Assembly: GCF_000315625.1 (NCBI RefSeq)
Contig: NW_005434595.1
Span: 49,119-113,118, forward strand
Reading direction: 5' to 3'
Length of the DNA stretch: 64,000 nucleotides
Source of the DNA: Guillardia theta CCMP2712
Taxonomy: Eukaryota; Cryptophyceae; Pyrenomonadales; Geminigeraceae
Shown piece after piece: positions 31,697-43,685 of the stretch. Position numbers and translations under genes: made by a program. The notes beneath the pieces are model-generated. The model was not told the DNA's origin. It saw nothing but the letters and a program-made list of their open reading frames with translations, and searched no databases. Position 1 is the first letter of the stretch; each line of letters opens with the position of its first letter.

Positions 31697-33822
31697 TTAG
31701 AGTCTCAGGGCCATGGCAGACACTGACATGGATATCACAGCAAGCAGCAGAGAGGTCGAGGCCGCCATGGGAGGGCTCGTGGCGGCAGAGGAGGGGTCGG
31801 AAGACCAGAGGTTCGACTGAATGATGGAACCAGCTTGCACGGAGAAGGACAGGTCCTGGTTGGCGTCCACTCTGGCATCTGCGGGGAGGTTTGCAGACAT
31901 CTGAGTCAGTGTCATGCCTCCGTTCCTCCGAGTTTCAATGGTGTTGAGAAACGCGAGCAATCGGATTTCCTGAGCGAACAAGGCTGTGAGTTGCATGCTG
32001 ATGGCCCTGTAAGAGCTTGACATCGAGCTTACCTCGTCCTCATTCACGGCATCTGCCTGGATCTCAATCTCAGTTCCTCCGCCAGGAAGGCCCTTAGAGA
32101 AGGTTTTGTTCAACTGCCGCCTGAGTCACTTGCAACACATGGACTCGTCTGCAAGCTCTTGTACCAGATAAGGCATGAGCGCGAAGAGGTTGCCCAAGTC
32201 TCCAATGAGCTGCAGCGATGACAAGCTGTTAGCAGGGCGGCAAATGCTCTGTTGCCACTTACGTATTCATCTGCTGTCACGCTGTTTTCTGCTGCGATGT
32301 ACCAAGTGATCTTGAGGTTTCCTATCGTGATCATGAAGGTGATTTTCTTTCCTCCTCCGCCTGACGTGCACGTTCAGAGTCTCGGACAGATGAGAAGCAC
32401 GCACATGGAGCTGGGAGAGTCAAGGAGCAAGACTTTGCCATGGCGTGTACCCATGCGCTGGTTGGTTGATCGACTTCCAGCAACGACCCGACGCAGCATC
32501 CGATATCTTGTGCCGCATGTATCTTGGCCTGCAACATGCTTGTTTTAGATGTACACAGTGTTGTGATATGTAAAACATCACCAGGCAGGCAGGGCTTGCA
32601 CGACATTTGTTCGAGCCTTGAGAGCCATGATCTCCATGCTCCTTTCGGTCCTGACCAGGCTTGCAAGAGTCTTGACTATCATCTCCTGATAGAAATGGCT
32701 GCAGCTTGTCCATGCAATATTCAGATCCATCTGTGTTGCAAAATGAGTTCGTTTCAAAGATTTGACCGTCGGGTCAGCAGAACAATCGTGCCCGATCTCA
32801 CCTTTCACGCACATGGCCGCAAGAACACGTTGCATCCTTGACAATGATCTGTCTCGACTCATCATCAAAGACGGAAAGAATGACATGATCTGCAATCAAT
32901 GACTCAGGGCAGAAGTGAAAATGATTCAGTCGTACCTTGGCTCCACATTCAGAACACAAAAATTGACTTGATAGCGCATCTTCGGAATTGAGAAAGTCCA
33001 ACAGGCGAGCAAGGCAGTAGTGACCATGACTGTCTTGCATGCATAGGAACGCGGTGGACATTCCATCCACAGTGGGTCCAACAAACGCGTCCATGTAATA
33101 TCTCACGCACTGTGACGAGCAGAGGCCCTGGAGGTGCACACAAAGTGAATCAAATGAATCAAAAGAATGGTTGAAAGAGCTCAAAGATTACAACAGCTTC
33201 ACACCTCAATGTTGAGCGGTGCTTCTGTCAAAGATATCACTTCGCTCACGCAGTATTCACCCCCCAACTTCAGGCAAAACAGTGGAACAATCGATCCGAT
33301 GGTAGAGTTCAACTTTTTCTCTACCACAGTTACTTGATCTGATGTGCAATTCGGAAGGTATGGAGCAAGAGATGTGTTCAAGAGACGAGGAAGACAACCA
33401 GTGCTCGGGTTGCAAAGATGATCCATCACCGATTGGTTCACAAGATTTGCGGTGTTGTTCAAGATTGACAGGCAGGGCTCGGCCATGTTATGGATCCTGT
33501 CACCATCTTCTTTGGTGACGCAAGAGAAGTTCACGTCGATCTCAACCGACGCGTGCATCTCAGCCGATGCTTGTGTACTCCGAAGTTGGGTGGTGTGCTG
33601 CTTGCTGTCGTGCAGAGCCTTCGTACGGACTGTGTTTGTAATGGTATGAACCTTTGCTCTCATGGTGTGGATCACATGATCGACCAACGAAGCTGCTGTT
33701 GCAGGCTGTGTATTCGACGCGGCTGGTAGCGCACGATTGATTCTGAGCAACTTGGCAGCAGAAGCATCGAGGAGGAGGACGAGGAGGAGAGCGATTACGC
33801 CGCTGCGCCCATGCATGGTCAT
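31697..33822 (-). CDS. Secreted Cys-rich protein, probably GPI-anchored
   Basis: Nine in-phase exons: 33822-33205, 33127-32936, 32889-32802, 32730-32582, 32528-32372, 32321-32263, 32209-32165, 32113-32033 and 31969-31697. It starts with a signal peptide (SGVIALLLVLLLDASAAKLL). The body has many paired cysteines in a helical context (FLCSECGAK, DIGCCVGSLL, LPAPCACF) and several N-glycosylation sequons (NNTANLVNQS, LNTSLAPYLPNCTS). The C-terminus is a small-residue/Ser-rich spacer followed by a hydrophobic end (SLLLAVISMSVSAMALRL) with no charged tail, as for GPI signals. I do not recognise the family. The intron 32032-31970 is 63 nt, in frame and without stops, so it could be retained. Expected location: cell surface or periplast (inference). 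Confidence 0.65.
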
Positions 33823-33829
33823 GGGAGGA

Positions 33830-34960
33830 CTCAGTGACTGCGAGGCGACTGGGATACCTTTCGGTTCTTTTGTGTAAACCGGGGGGTGTACTGCTACCGG
33901 TAGTTTTCCCTTGGGCTTACAGCTGATGACGAGGGTGGGGGTAGGAGGGGGTACAACTATCTAGTACCAGCAGTACAAGTTAACCTCTGAAAAAGAGTCA
34001 CAGCTCGGAGCTCCCTGGTACCGGAGCTCTCCCGGTACTTCCCGGCTACAGCTCACTCCCTTCCACCCACTAAATGCCAAATGCAGTCACTGCCGGCAGT
34101 GGCACCGCGGTCGGGCAGGGCGGCGGTGGCTACAGCCTCAGCCTACGGCTACCGTACTACTCAGCGGCTGCCGGCCGGGCGGCGCCGGGCGTACCGTACG
34201 GCGATACCGGGATCGGACGGTACGCCGGGGGGAAACGCGGCGCATTTTGGCGCGTGTGCCCCCGGCCCGGTGGGTCCGACGGTCAGTGATCCTTACAGCT
34301 GGCAGCGGCTCCCGGAACGAGGCCTCCCTGTCCTACGCTGCCATCATCGCGGGTGCATCCCGGTTTGCGTCTCATTCCTTCGGCGGCGTGTCCTGCGCGC
34401 CGTTAAGTGAAGGTATCAGTTAAGTTTGGGGGACAGCAGTCGGCAGGATTAGGTTTGGTTCTCCGAGGCTCGCCGAGTCGCTGTCTTTTCTCTTCTCGCC
34501 GTTTGGCCTGTGCGACAGTGTCAGGGTCCGATCAAGCCTTCTCGACTCCTCTCCTGCCATTGTCCTCGTACTGATTTTTCACTTCACTTTGAGTAAAGGA
34601 ACGGGAGGCTCACTTACACCGTGACTCAGTGACGGCCCCCGCCCGGCGCGTACCCGGAGTGACCGTACAGTCACTCACTGGCAGGCTTCGGACCGGACCG
34701 TCGATGATGGTCATTTCAGAGCCTCTGTACCGGGTGGCGCCCCCACAGCAGACTCGATCATCGAAGCCGCGGCCCGGCCCTGATCCCTGCCGAGGCTCGG
34801 CCAGCCCGGCCAGCCGAGTCCGGGAGCGGACTCGGGAGGCCGGCCGCAATGCCCACCGCCCGGAGGTCACCAGTGACTGGGCCGGGCCCGGGCCGGGCGG
34901 CCGCCGCGCAGCTCAGTGCTGTGCTGCCCGTATGCTAATGTGACCTCATCCCCTCCAAGT
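33830..34960. other. Palindrome-rich GC island 5
   Basis: A long island upstream of the Cys-rich gene (-) and EMC8/9 (+). It holds repeated GTACCG, GCCGGG and CCGGCC words and two divergent low-complexity blocks: 33880-34060 with GGGGTAG/TACCGG strings and 34100-34420 extremely GC-rich. The core promoter of EMC8/9 must lie at its right edge (34900-34974). No ORF here is convincing. Confidence 0.55.
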
Positions 34961-34974
34961 CAGACCGCGTGCAA

Positions 34975-36572
34975 ATGGCGGTGAACGTCGAAGTGGTAAG
35001 CATGAATGCAGAAGGAAGGAGAGAAGGAAGAGAACAGAAGACAGAGGAAAGATGAACACGATGAGAAGGAAAACAAGAGGGAGGGAGGGAGGGAGGGAGG
35101 GAGGAGGAGGAGGATAAGGGAAAAGTGTAGAGTATGGAGACGAGGAGACTGAGTTGACCAAGGGAAGAGGAAAATAATATGACCAGGAAGAGGAGAAGAA
35201 ATACGAAAAACATTAACAAATGGGAAAGAAAACCAGTATATGAGGGAAAGGCTGGAATATTCAGAGAGTCAAGGAACAACTTGGAACACCAATAGGTCAA
35301 TCAAATCTGTTAGAGAGACCGGCTTGCAAAGTGAATATCCATCTAAGAGGTACATATCGTCCTTGCGTGAAATTTATTCTGTCATGTGCAGGATGCTTAT
35401 CTTTTTCCCATGCTGCATGCTTTGAAGTATTCACAGTATGCTGTTAACGGGGTAAGCAACTTCGCGGCTTGATGCCTCTGACATTTCTCGATTCCTCATT
35501 CTCGCTTCCTTCTATCTCTATGCCCCATGCTCCATCACTTCTACATCCACCCAGCTCTTAGACCTCCTTTGCTTCCTATCCTATTAGAATCGCATTCACG
35601 ATTGTAGTTCTTATGTACAAGCAGGTGTTGTTGGGAACGTCCAAGCAAGAATCAGTGGAGATCGTGCAGGTTTGCAAACTAGTCTTCTTGCGCAACTTTG
35701 ATGGCAACCAGGCGATTCCACTGATGCATCGGGATCTCTGCCTCTCTCCCATGCTCGATGCAGCGTTTGCGTTGATAGACGAGCATTGCAAAGCGAAATC
35801 ATTGCAGGTTGTATGAGAATGTGATCGGAGAGAAAGTCACTTGACATCTTTCCTTCTCCTCAAGATCGTCGGGTACTATCATGCTAATGCTCAGCACAAC
35901 TCCAACGGCATTTCACCAACTGCCAGAAGAATAGCCGATAAGATCAATGAAACTGTTGTTCCCGTCAGAGCTGCTGCGGCTTTCGATTGACAGCAGATCA
36001 CACAGATGAAGGAAAGGGATGCAAAAGCTCGAACGTGCCTGATGGTAAAGTTCACCTTCTGGTGTATGAGGAGGTGTGATGAGATATTGCAGATGATTGA
36101 CAACAACGAATTCGAGAAACTCGCCGCGTATCTGGTGGGCGGGACCAGGTTGATGTCTTTTAATCAGATTTTGATACCAATTCACACATATTGCCTCCAG
36201 TGCTGAGATGAAGAAAACGTTCGGGCTGACCATCTACACAAAAGTTGTTCGACTTTGGCCATGATGACGAATGGCAGATTGAAATTCTTGTCCTTCAGGC
36301 AGACAACGGAGATTGGAAATCAGCGAGCGATGTCAACATCAAGGGATTCGGCGACGAGAGCACGCCAGTGATGTTCTTTGTCGAGCATGTTGCTGTCTGC
36401 TGAGGCTCTACAGGCGAGACTGTTGGAACTTGTGCGCGCAGGGAAGCAGAACTCAGTCGTCGACTTTGAGAATCATGTGGACCATCATGAGAAGTAAGAC
36501 TTGCGGACAGTTGTCGCTCTGTTTTATAACGCGCTGAACAGGCGATGGTTGGACGCGCAGATTCCTGCATGA
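34975..36572 (+). CDS. EMC8: ER membrane protein complex subunit 8/9 (EMC8/EMC9)
   Basis: Eleven in-phase exons: 34975-34995 (7 codons, MAVNVEV), 35392-35451, 35625-35669, 35712-35807, 35865-35963, 36006-36044, 36093-36148, 36201-36243, 36299-36367, 36405-36493 and 36542-36572 (TGA). The order of conserved blocks matches the UPF0172/EMC8-9 MPN-like family: LHALKYSQYAVNGVLLG, AIPLMHRDLCLSPMLDAA, IVGYYHANAQ, ARRIADKINE, CLMMIDNNEF and a C-terminal DFENHVDHHEKRW. The MPN metal-binding His/Asp set is absent, as usual in this family. Role: cytosolic subunit of the EMC insertase for membrane proteins at the ER. Introns are mostly 36-60 nt; the first is ~400 nt, probably holding regulatory sequence. 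The gene ends 64 bp before the stop of the convergent beta-helix gene. Confidence 0.88.
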
Positions 36573-36636
36573 CTCCTTGCACGTCAACGATGATATCTAC
36601 TCTTTTTTCTTTTGCAAAAACCAATCTTCTGTTTTG

Positions 36637-39307
36637 TCACTTTAAATCTTCTTGATCGCAAATGAAAGTGAAAGGTCTTGAATCTGAGTTCCAAACCTTG
36701 CCACGCTTGTAAGGTTGATAGCAAGAAGGCCGGCACCATTCCTCCCTCACCGTTCCTTGGACGGAACAATTCTTGATCACCATCATCGCGACGGTAGAGT
36801 TAGTCTCGTTGAAGAAAGTCCCATCCGGATTCTCTGTATCAAGGCATGACAAGCGTGGAGGGTCGGAACTTGAACAACTACCTTCAGGTGTCAACAGGCT
36901 GTAAAGATTTCCTTGTTCATCCTCTTGGAATCTGCCGCGTCTTGTCAGCTCACACCATTTCACGCCTTTCCCGATCAAAACTGCCCTCATTAATTTCTCC
37001 CCTTCTCCCCCTTTGCTTCCCTCCTTCCTGAATGCTGTTGATCTGCAATTGTTCCCATCTCCTAACCATCCTGCCTCTTTCTTGACTGCTCTGTCTTCAC
37101 CTCTCGGACTCAACGATCGCGCCAAACTCTGAAGAAAACATTTTCTTGTTAGAGACGACAAGAGCAGGCTTTCATCACCTTTATGGTATTCTTCGGGGAC
37201 TGGATAGTACACCTCAACAGCACTGTGAGTTTTTGCATGGAAAAAAATCTCGTACCTCTGACCAGAATGCTGCATGCTTGCAATTATAGATCAAACAAGA
37301 TTCCAACTGTCGAAAACTCAAAGGATGAAAGAGTTTTATCGCTTATCTGACCTCAACGTGAGCGAATTGTGCCAAGTGAACTGCAAGCCGGCATCTGTTG
37401 AACTCACAGCCATTGACGTAAACTGCAGACTATTCAAACCTCTCGACAAGAGAAGGTACAGACATGAAGGTAAGAGAACATGACGAACGGTACAACAGCT
37501 TGCAAACATGCACAAAATGGTCAATCACAAGGGACTGGAGAGGGAGACTAGAGAACTGGTGAGTGATGGAGAGTCAACAAGTAGGATTGTAGAGTAGATG
37601 GATCAGGGGAGAGAGGAAGCCAAGTCATACTTCACCTTGGGAGCAGTCATTGAGGGCGATGGCACATCCTCCTTCAAACCCTATGTCCTCAAGCACACAC
37701 CTGTTCAAGGACACGTTGCTGTTGGCTATCATAGCCACTCCGTAGAAGGCAAGGCCAGGGAGAGTTTCATGGTAGCGGACCTCCGGCCCTGTTCCTCCGA
37801 TGAAAGAGTCTCTTAGTTGCACCTGACTGTTACAGGCCGCAAGGATACAGGTGACGTGGGAGCTCTTGAAGCAGCAGTGATCGATAAGCCAAGGGCCGGA
37901 GAAGACCTGCAAACTTCAATGTCACTACGAACACACAGCAACGCTCTGCGCTACCCGCATGAGAGTCTGACGAAAGATGGAGGTATAACAGATGAAGACA
38001 TTCGAAAACGACCCACAAGACCCGTCGAACATACACCATTGGCCATGAAGCTTCGTCGCAAGCACACCCTCCCATCGGTCCGACAACTTTGAGCAGTTGA
38101 TTTGCTCGTGTTTGACATGCTTCGGCTTCGCACGCACTTGACCGCAGATGTGGAAGGGCGTGTTGTTCTTGTCCAGCTGCAGCTCCCATCGAGGATAATC
38201 TTCTGATCCTGCACCCCACTTGTGTGTTCCTTTCCTGCAAACCAACCGCTGCCCTGCCTTGACAGCCCTCACAGCTCTGAAGAGGAAGGAGACGTCGTCA
38301 GGAACGTATACGTCATCGAGCTCTCCCGCTCTTGGAGGATGTTGAAACATCTCAACCCCTGGCGCTCTGCTGCATGGAAAGAACTCGTCAAAGATTGCAG
38401 GACCAGGAATAAAATTGTTCAGAGTGTCAAAGTCGACTCGTTTCTCCTTGACCCGTTCATGTGTTGCATCATAGAAGAACTGAACAGTCTGCTCCCCTCC
38501 AAACTGCTTCACAAGATCGTCATGGTACATGGGATCATCCAGTCCTCCACTGTACAAGAAGATGGGCCCGTTCTCTTCATATACCACTGCTGACCACGAC
38601 TCCGGCACTGGCCCGTACCACTCGGAGAATTTCTCTGCAAGAGTTCCGGTGAACAGGAAGGAGACATTCTGGGTGGGATCCACACGCAGGTGAAACTCCC
38701 GAGGAAGCTGATCAGGCGGAACTCTTAGGATGTTTCTACTCTTGTCATAGTACTCCTCAGTGTAAGGGCTTTCACTAGAGTTCATCACATACTTTCCCAG
38801 GCCATACACGTCTCGCAGCCTCTGAGGCCGCATTCGCTCGGGTGGGATGTAGTCTGTTGCGTTGAGGGACTCGCGATATCGCTCGAGGCCCTTCCCCTGA
38901 TATTCTGGGAAGAAGCCATTGTTCCAGCCTCCAACAGGGATCAGGTAGGGGTGGTTTTGTATCTCCTCCTCTGTCAGACCCTCGTCCGCCCTTACAATGG
39001 TGGGGTCTGGCTCTATCTGTCTCACCCAATCAGGAGCTTGAGTGTCCAGGGGGTTGTAGTCCGGGTCGTCTTCCTCGTCCGTGTAATAGTATGACCCAGA
39101 GTCATCTTCGTCTGCTCCATCATACCACAAGCCTCCCCTCAGGGAAATGGTCGATCGTTGTTGTTTAATGTACAGACGTTTCTGAAGCAGCACCGGCAAA
39201 AGTCTCGCTCCCAGTGCACCACCACTGCGGGTGCTGTAGGATACTGCTACAGTGTCTAACTGGACAACCAAGAGGAATTGGAAGCAAAAAATGGCCGACA
39301 AACTCAT
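36637..39307 (-). CDS. Parallel beta-helix-type protein
   Basis: Exon 1 39307-38000, then 37906-37636, 37422-37352, and further exons to a stop at 36637 (the last part is less certain). The start ATG at 39307 begins a hydrophobic leader (MSLSAIFCFQFLLVVQLDTVAV), so the protein probably enters the secretory pathway or plastid; an upstream in-frame ATG (39523) gives a low-complexity extension and is less likely. A ~200-residue polar N-terminal region (an acidic YYTDEEDDPDYNP stretch) is followed by Trp/Gly-rich repeats and then right-handed beta-helix rungs of the type VFSGPWLIDHCCFKSS, QLRDSFIGGTG, VSLNRCVLEDIGF, VYVNGCEFNRC. The C-terminus carries NTSTVA-like sequons and a Cys-rich end. Ligand unknown; such helices often bind polysaccharide or protein (family knowledge). 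Confidence 0.6.
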
Positions 39308-39993
39308 TCCGACGAAACTGAATCTTCGATTCCCTGTCCTATCTCCTCCTCGTCCCTTATCGTTCACGGAATCTCTCTCCAGCACCATTCTTGTCCTCTT
39401 TTCTACTTGCATCCTTCCTGTTCCCTCTCTCCCTCCCCCCTCCCCCTTCCCTCCTCTCTTCATACCCTGTACTTCGCTGTGCCCATGGCGGGTCTCATCG
39501 ATTGGGTTCAAATTGAACACCAAAGATTGAAATTTGAAAGCAAAAAATGAAACTGTAGAAGAACAGATCTATTGTTTGCTGCCCTTATATTCTCCTTATA
39601 AGTCTCCTGAGGCGGACACCACTGGGTAGTTCAAGAGTTTGACTACCGTACCCTGTAATCAAATAATTGACCACCCACCCCGAGCTAGGACTTGGTGGGG
39701 CGGGCCGCTCCAGGCTGTATGAACTTCGGACATGGAATAGCCTCAACTGCACCCGGTACGGTACGATAGTCGCCGGCATTCCTTAGCTGAGGCAGGGCAG
39801 GGGTGGGGTGATGCAGGTACCCTGATTTATATGCGATGAAAGTGAGTCCTTTGTAGGGGTAGGGTAGTCAATGACACATCATGAATTGTGGGCGGGGGGT
39901 GGGGGTAGGTGGGTTCAGTAGGGGTGGTGGACCCGATGGTACTACGGAAGTGGCCCAGGCTGATCAGGTGAGTTGAAATCCCAGGGCGGTCAG
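39308..39993. other. Divergent promoter spacer
   Basis: Pyrimidine-rich 39340-39470, then AT-rich, then 39610-39960 with TACCCT/GGGGTAGGG strings of the island-flank type. No gene supported. It must contain the promoters of the beta-helix gene (-) and the C2 gene (+). Confidence 0.4.
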
Positions 39994-42900
39994 ATGGCGG
40001 GAGAGGAGGAAAGGAGGGCAGCTACGGCGAGGAAGGGAGGAGGACAGGGAGCGCGAGGCGCGAGAGACGAGGAGCAAGGGAGAAAGGATACAAGCTCATA
40101 CAAGCTTCAGGCTGGAGGGGCCTTCAGTGAAGTGGATAGAAGCAAGGACTCGGTATCTTCGCTGGTATGTATCCATGTCATACAGGGGAAAGATTTCTTG
40201 GAGCAAGGATCCAAAGAGATGGTCTGTTGTGCGCTAGTGTATGAGTGTGAGGAGGATGTAGACGTCGATGATCTTCTTTCCATGGACTTCGACTCTGAAT
40301 GTCTGAAAGTTGGTGGTGAAAGATTCAAACGTTTCAAAAGGACTGAGAATCCGTCGATAGAGATGTTCTCTGTCTTGAAACAAGTCGATGGAGCCATAGA
40401 CCTGACGGACCCACAAAAGTTTGAAATCACACCGAGCAATGATGATAGAATCACAGAGCAGAGTCTCGTGGTGGTTATCACGATACTTGACAAGGAAGGA
40501 GCCGAGAAGGGCCTCGATCAATCCGCGAGAGTGATTCTTCCCATCAAGGCAGGAGTTGAGTATGAAGGTTGGTACACACTCTTCACTGAGGAGCAGCTTC
40601 CTGCTCTTGGTTTCTCCGAGCACCCGATGCAAATCTACCTCAAATGTCACTACTCCCCCGTCAACTCGCCTGATGCTAAGGAGGTAGAGTTCAAGCAGGC
40701 CGAGGATGCAGTGACGAGATTCTTCTCTCTCGTTGAGCAACCTGTGTCTCCTCTCCTGACGGGAAACCATCAGCCTGACCGCAACGCCCTTGCAAGGACG
40801 CTCGTGTTTGATCAAGAACCTGTGTCTGTTCCTCCGGCCACGTCGTCGAAGAAGTCTTCTGGCAAATCCAGTCCTGAGAGTGACCAAGTTCAGCAAGGGG
40901 AGTATGTATTCAATCTCACAATCATTGAAGCTCAGTATCTGCCTGATCTCGGTCAAGAGCCAGAGATAGTTTGCAACGTGTCACTGATCAATGCCGGAAC
41001 AAGTATGGAGTACAGCCGTTATTCCACGTTGCGGCATGACTTTACAGATAGAACTTCAGCTACGAAAGAGAAACCGCATTTCAGGAACATCTCACAAACA
41101 TCAATGTGCATACCTCAACAACAATGCAAAACTTCGATATCTCACAGCCTACATCATGCCAGATGGAATGACAAATTCGAGTTGTACGAAGCTCACAATT
41201 CTTTCGAAGATCTGTCTGGAAACGCGATGGCTCCGCTGAATGCGCAGCCGCTTCTTCTAATCATCACAATCAGCCAAAACGAGACCTTCGGGCCTCAGGG
41301 ATACTACGGAAAGATCGTTCTTCCTGTAAGATACGGAGCGCAGACCGACAGGTGGTTCAATGTAATGGACGCGAATGGAACAGCGCAGTTGGGAATCAAT
41401 GGAATGCATTCAAAGATTCACCTTCACCTAGAATATCAGAGTACAGACTCAAAGAGAAACTCTGGAAACTCCAACTCGGAAGAAGAGATGGATCGATGGA
41501 ATTCAATGGTCTTCCGGATTTCCAGCCCCATGACTTCCTCCCTTACTGACGCTGTTGCCGTGGAATCTAGACTGGTGGGAAAGGATGGGCAGCATATAGT
41601 GACTAAGAACCAAGGTTTTGTTGCTATCAGTTTGTCAGCTCTAGGAGATCTCGATTGTCTCATGTTGGATCGAGATGCTCAGTTGTTCTGGAGAGTTTCA
41701 GTCCTGCATCCGTCAACATGCCTACAATTCTGTGATTCGCTTATGGTTGAGCACCAGTCCCCGGAGAGGAGCAGCAAACTGAGTTTTGACGGTCGACCTG
41801 GCAGGATTGTGGCGCAGATCGAAACGCACAAACAGAGGCTAGGAAAGCCATGGAACGAAACCTTCGAGCTGAAGACAGTGAACCCCAACTCAGTGATAGT
41901 GAGACGCAAGAATGGCGTCATGGAGGTCATGTACTCAGAGGAGAAGGTCAAGTTTGACCAGCCGTTGATAGTCTTTCTTACATTGCACTCGCAAACTTGG
42001 GGAGGTGAAAGCATGATAGCATTTGCTGTGAAGGAAATCGTGCCAGGAGGTGTGATAGACGACCAGCTGTTGTTGAAGCAGTGTGATGGTTCTCTGATCA
42101 AGCACGATGAAAACAAGACTTGCACTGTAGGACTACATTGTGACTACGTGAGTTATTTCCCTGAGTCAGCTCAAGGTCGATCGCAATCGAGTGGAAGGAA
42201 GAATTCAGAGTCGGCATTCCATGAGCATGATAGGAGCTCGCAGGAGATATATGCTTTGAACCAACTTCTAGAAAACGAACGGAAGAAGAATGAAAAGCTT
42301 GAGATGCAATGTGCTGAAATGGAAAGAAGAATGGTCAAACTTGATAGCAAACTTGCACAAGAGAGACAAAGGTGCAAATCTTTGGAGTCGGAATTACAGA
42401 AAACAAAGCAACTTGTCAAGGAAAGTACTGATTTTGCAGCTGCTGCTCAGAATCAGATGAAAGTATCACGCACAATTTGTAAATATGCTGTTGAAAGTAT
42501 GAAGAATCAAATCTATCATCTAAGCGAGAAGATTTCAAATCACAAGGAGCATGATTCTGAAAAAAAGGAGACTTTGATGAAATCACACATGCAAATCTTA
42601 GACACTTTCTCAGACGCGCTTGAAATTTTGACGGCCTTCTCCTCAACAAGGGACCTTGCAATAAGGGAAAGCATCAACAATGCTGGGATCTTGATAGAAG
42701 ATGGCAAGAAAGTTATATCAAGAATCTCAAAATCCACAACCCGAAGGAAAAGCAGCTTCAGCGTTGATGTATCACCAGAGGTGTCAGGTTCAAGAGGGGA
42801 GAAACCCTCTCCTGTCTTAACGTCTCGCCATGACATGAGCAGTAGCCTGGTCCCTAACGCTGATCTATCTACCTCCCTTTCTGAGGACGAGTCCGATGAT

Positions 42901-43623
42901 TCGAACCGGCGGTCTGACATCAAATCAGCCCGTCGTGCGCCGGCGCACCATGTCAAGGCTTCAATCCTTCACATCTTGGATCAGATTCAGATCGAAATGA
43001 ACCTTGTGAGGACCCTGATGAATCAGAGAGACAGAGTTTGCTCGAAGTTCATCAAAGAGTTTGTTGATATGAAGTCGAGGGGGCCAGCGACGGAAAGTTC
43101 AAACAGTCGGGCGATTGCAGAGTTGCTCTGGAAGATTGCTGAGTGTAAGTCCGACTTTCATTATCAAGTCATCGACGACGATGCCATCCTGGGGGCGTTG
43201 GACGACACGGTCTTGGAGTACATCTTGCGCAATCGAAACCTCCACGAGAAACTGGCTGCACAGAGAGACTGGCAAGTTCTGAAGCACGAGGCTGTCAGGA
43301 AGTCGGAGGCTGGCAGGACGCAGACAAAGGAGGAAACTCCGAGGAAGCGTGCCCCCCTGCCTCACGAGAGCCCAGAACACTCTGGGTATCCCTATCAAAC
43401 TCGTGTTGAGAGCAAAGTGAAGGAAAGGAAGTCACCTCCGCTGTCCTCAGCCAAGAAATCTGCTGATACTCCTCACAGACTGCAACCGAAGGCGGCGGGA
43501 GCAGCAGCAGACAAATCTCGACACGCCTCCTCCTCTCCTCCCGTTTCAGGCGCTAAACACACTGAGACGAAGCCGATGGCCAATACAAGCGCGAGGAAAA
43601 GTCCCTCATACCTCTATGCCTAG
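39994..43623 (+). CDS. Large intronless C2-domain/coiled-coil protein
   Basis: A single open exon of 1209 codons from ATG 39994 (MAGEEERR) to TAG at 43623. The frame is open 7 codons upstream but without an ATG. Three C2-like beta-sandwich regions can be seen: ~res 55-220 (VCIHVIQGKDFLEQG ... MQIYLKCHYSP), ~310-490 (YVFNLTIIEAQYLPDLGQ ... KIHLHLEY) and ~520-730 (VAISLSALGDLDCLMLDRD ... CTVGLHCDY). Each ends in a strand before a hydrophilic linker. The usual Ca2+-binding Asp pairs are not obvious, so lipid/Ca2+ binding is uncertain. Residues ~745-860 form a strong coiled coil (NQLLENERKKNEKLEMQ), followed by Ser/Arg-rich segments and a basic, Pro-rich tail. The family is unassigned. It is remarkable among intron-dense neighbours for having no intron. 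It ends 62 bp before the convergent DUF3592-like gene. Confidence 0.8.
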   Translation: MAGEEERRAATARKGGGQGARGARDEEQGRKDTSSYKLQAGGAFSEVDRSKDSVSSLVCIHVIQGKDFLEQGSKEMVCCALVYECEEDVDVDDLLSMDFDSECLKVGGERFKRFKRTENPSIEMFSVLKQVDGAIDLTDPQKFEITPSNDDRITEQSLVVVITILDKEGAEKGLDQSARVILPIKAGVEYEGWYTLFTEEQLPALGFSEHPMQIYLKCHYSPVNSPDAKEVEFKQAEDAVTRFFSLVEQPVSPLLTGNHQPDRNALARTLVFDQEPVSVPPATSSKKSSGKSSPESDQVQQGEYVFNLTIIEAQYLPDLGQEPEIVCNVSLINAGTSMEYSRYSTLRHDFTDRTSATKEKPHFRNISQTSMCIPQQQCKTSISHSLHHARWNDKFELYEAHNSFEDLSGNAMAPLNAQPLLLIITISQNETFGPQGYYGKIVLPVRYGAQTDRWFNVMDANGTAQLGINGMHSKIHLHLEYQSTDSKRNSGNSNSEEEMDRWNSMVFRISSPMTSSLTDAVAVESRLVGKDGQHIVTKNQGFVAISLSALGDLDCLMLDRDAQLFWRVSVLHPSTCLQFCDSLMVEHQSPERSSKLSFDGRPGRIVAQIETHKQRLGKPWNETFELKTVNPNSVIVRRKNGVMEVMYSEEKVKFDQPLIVFLTLHSQTWGGESMIAFAVKEIVPGGVIDDQLLLKQCDGSLIKHDENKTCTVGLHCDYVSYFPESAQGRSQSSGRKNSESAFHEHDRSSQEIYALNQLLENERKKNEKLEMQCAEMERRMVKLDSKLAQERQRCKSLESELQKTKQLVKESTDFAAAAQNQMKVSRTICKYAVESMKNQIYHLSEKISNHKEHDSEKKETLMKSHMQILDTFSDALEILTAFSSTRDLAIRESINNAGILIEDGKKVISRISKSTTRRKSSFSVDVSPEVSGSRGEKPSPVLTSRHDMSSSLVPNADLSTSLSEDESDDSNRRSDIKSARRAPAHHVKASILHILDQIQIEMNLVRTLMNQRDRVCSKFIKEFVDMKSRGPATESSNSRAIAELLWKIAECKSDFHYQVIDDDAILGALDDTVLEYILRNRNLHEKLAAQRDWQVLKHEAVRKSEAGRTQTKEETPRKRAPLPHESPEHSGYPYQTRVESKVKERKSPPLSSAKKSADTPHRLQPKAAGAAADKSRHASSSPPVSGAKHTETKPMANTSARKSPSYLYA

Positions 43624-43685
43624 AGCGCGATTGAAAGTTTTAATTTGATTGATGATGATGATGAATTACTAGAGCAGTCAAGACA

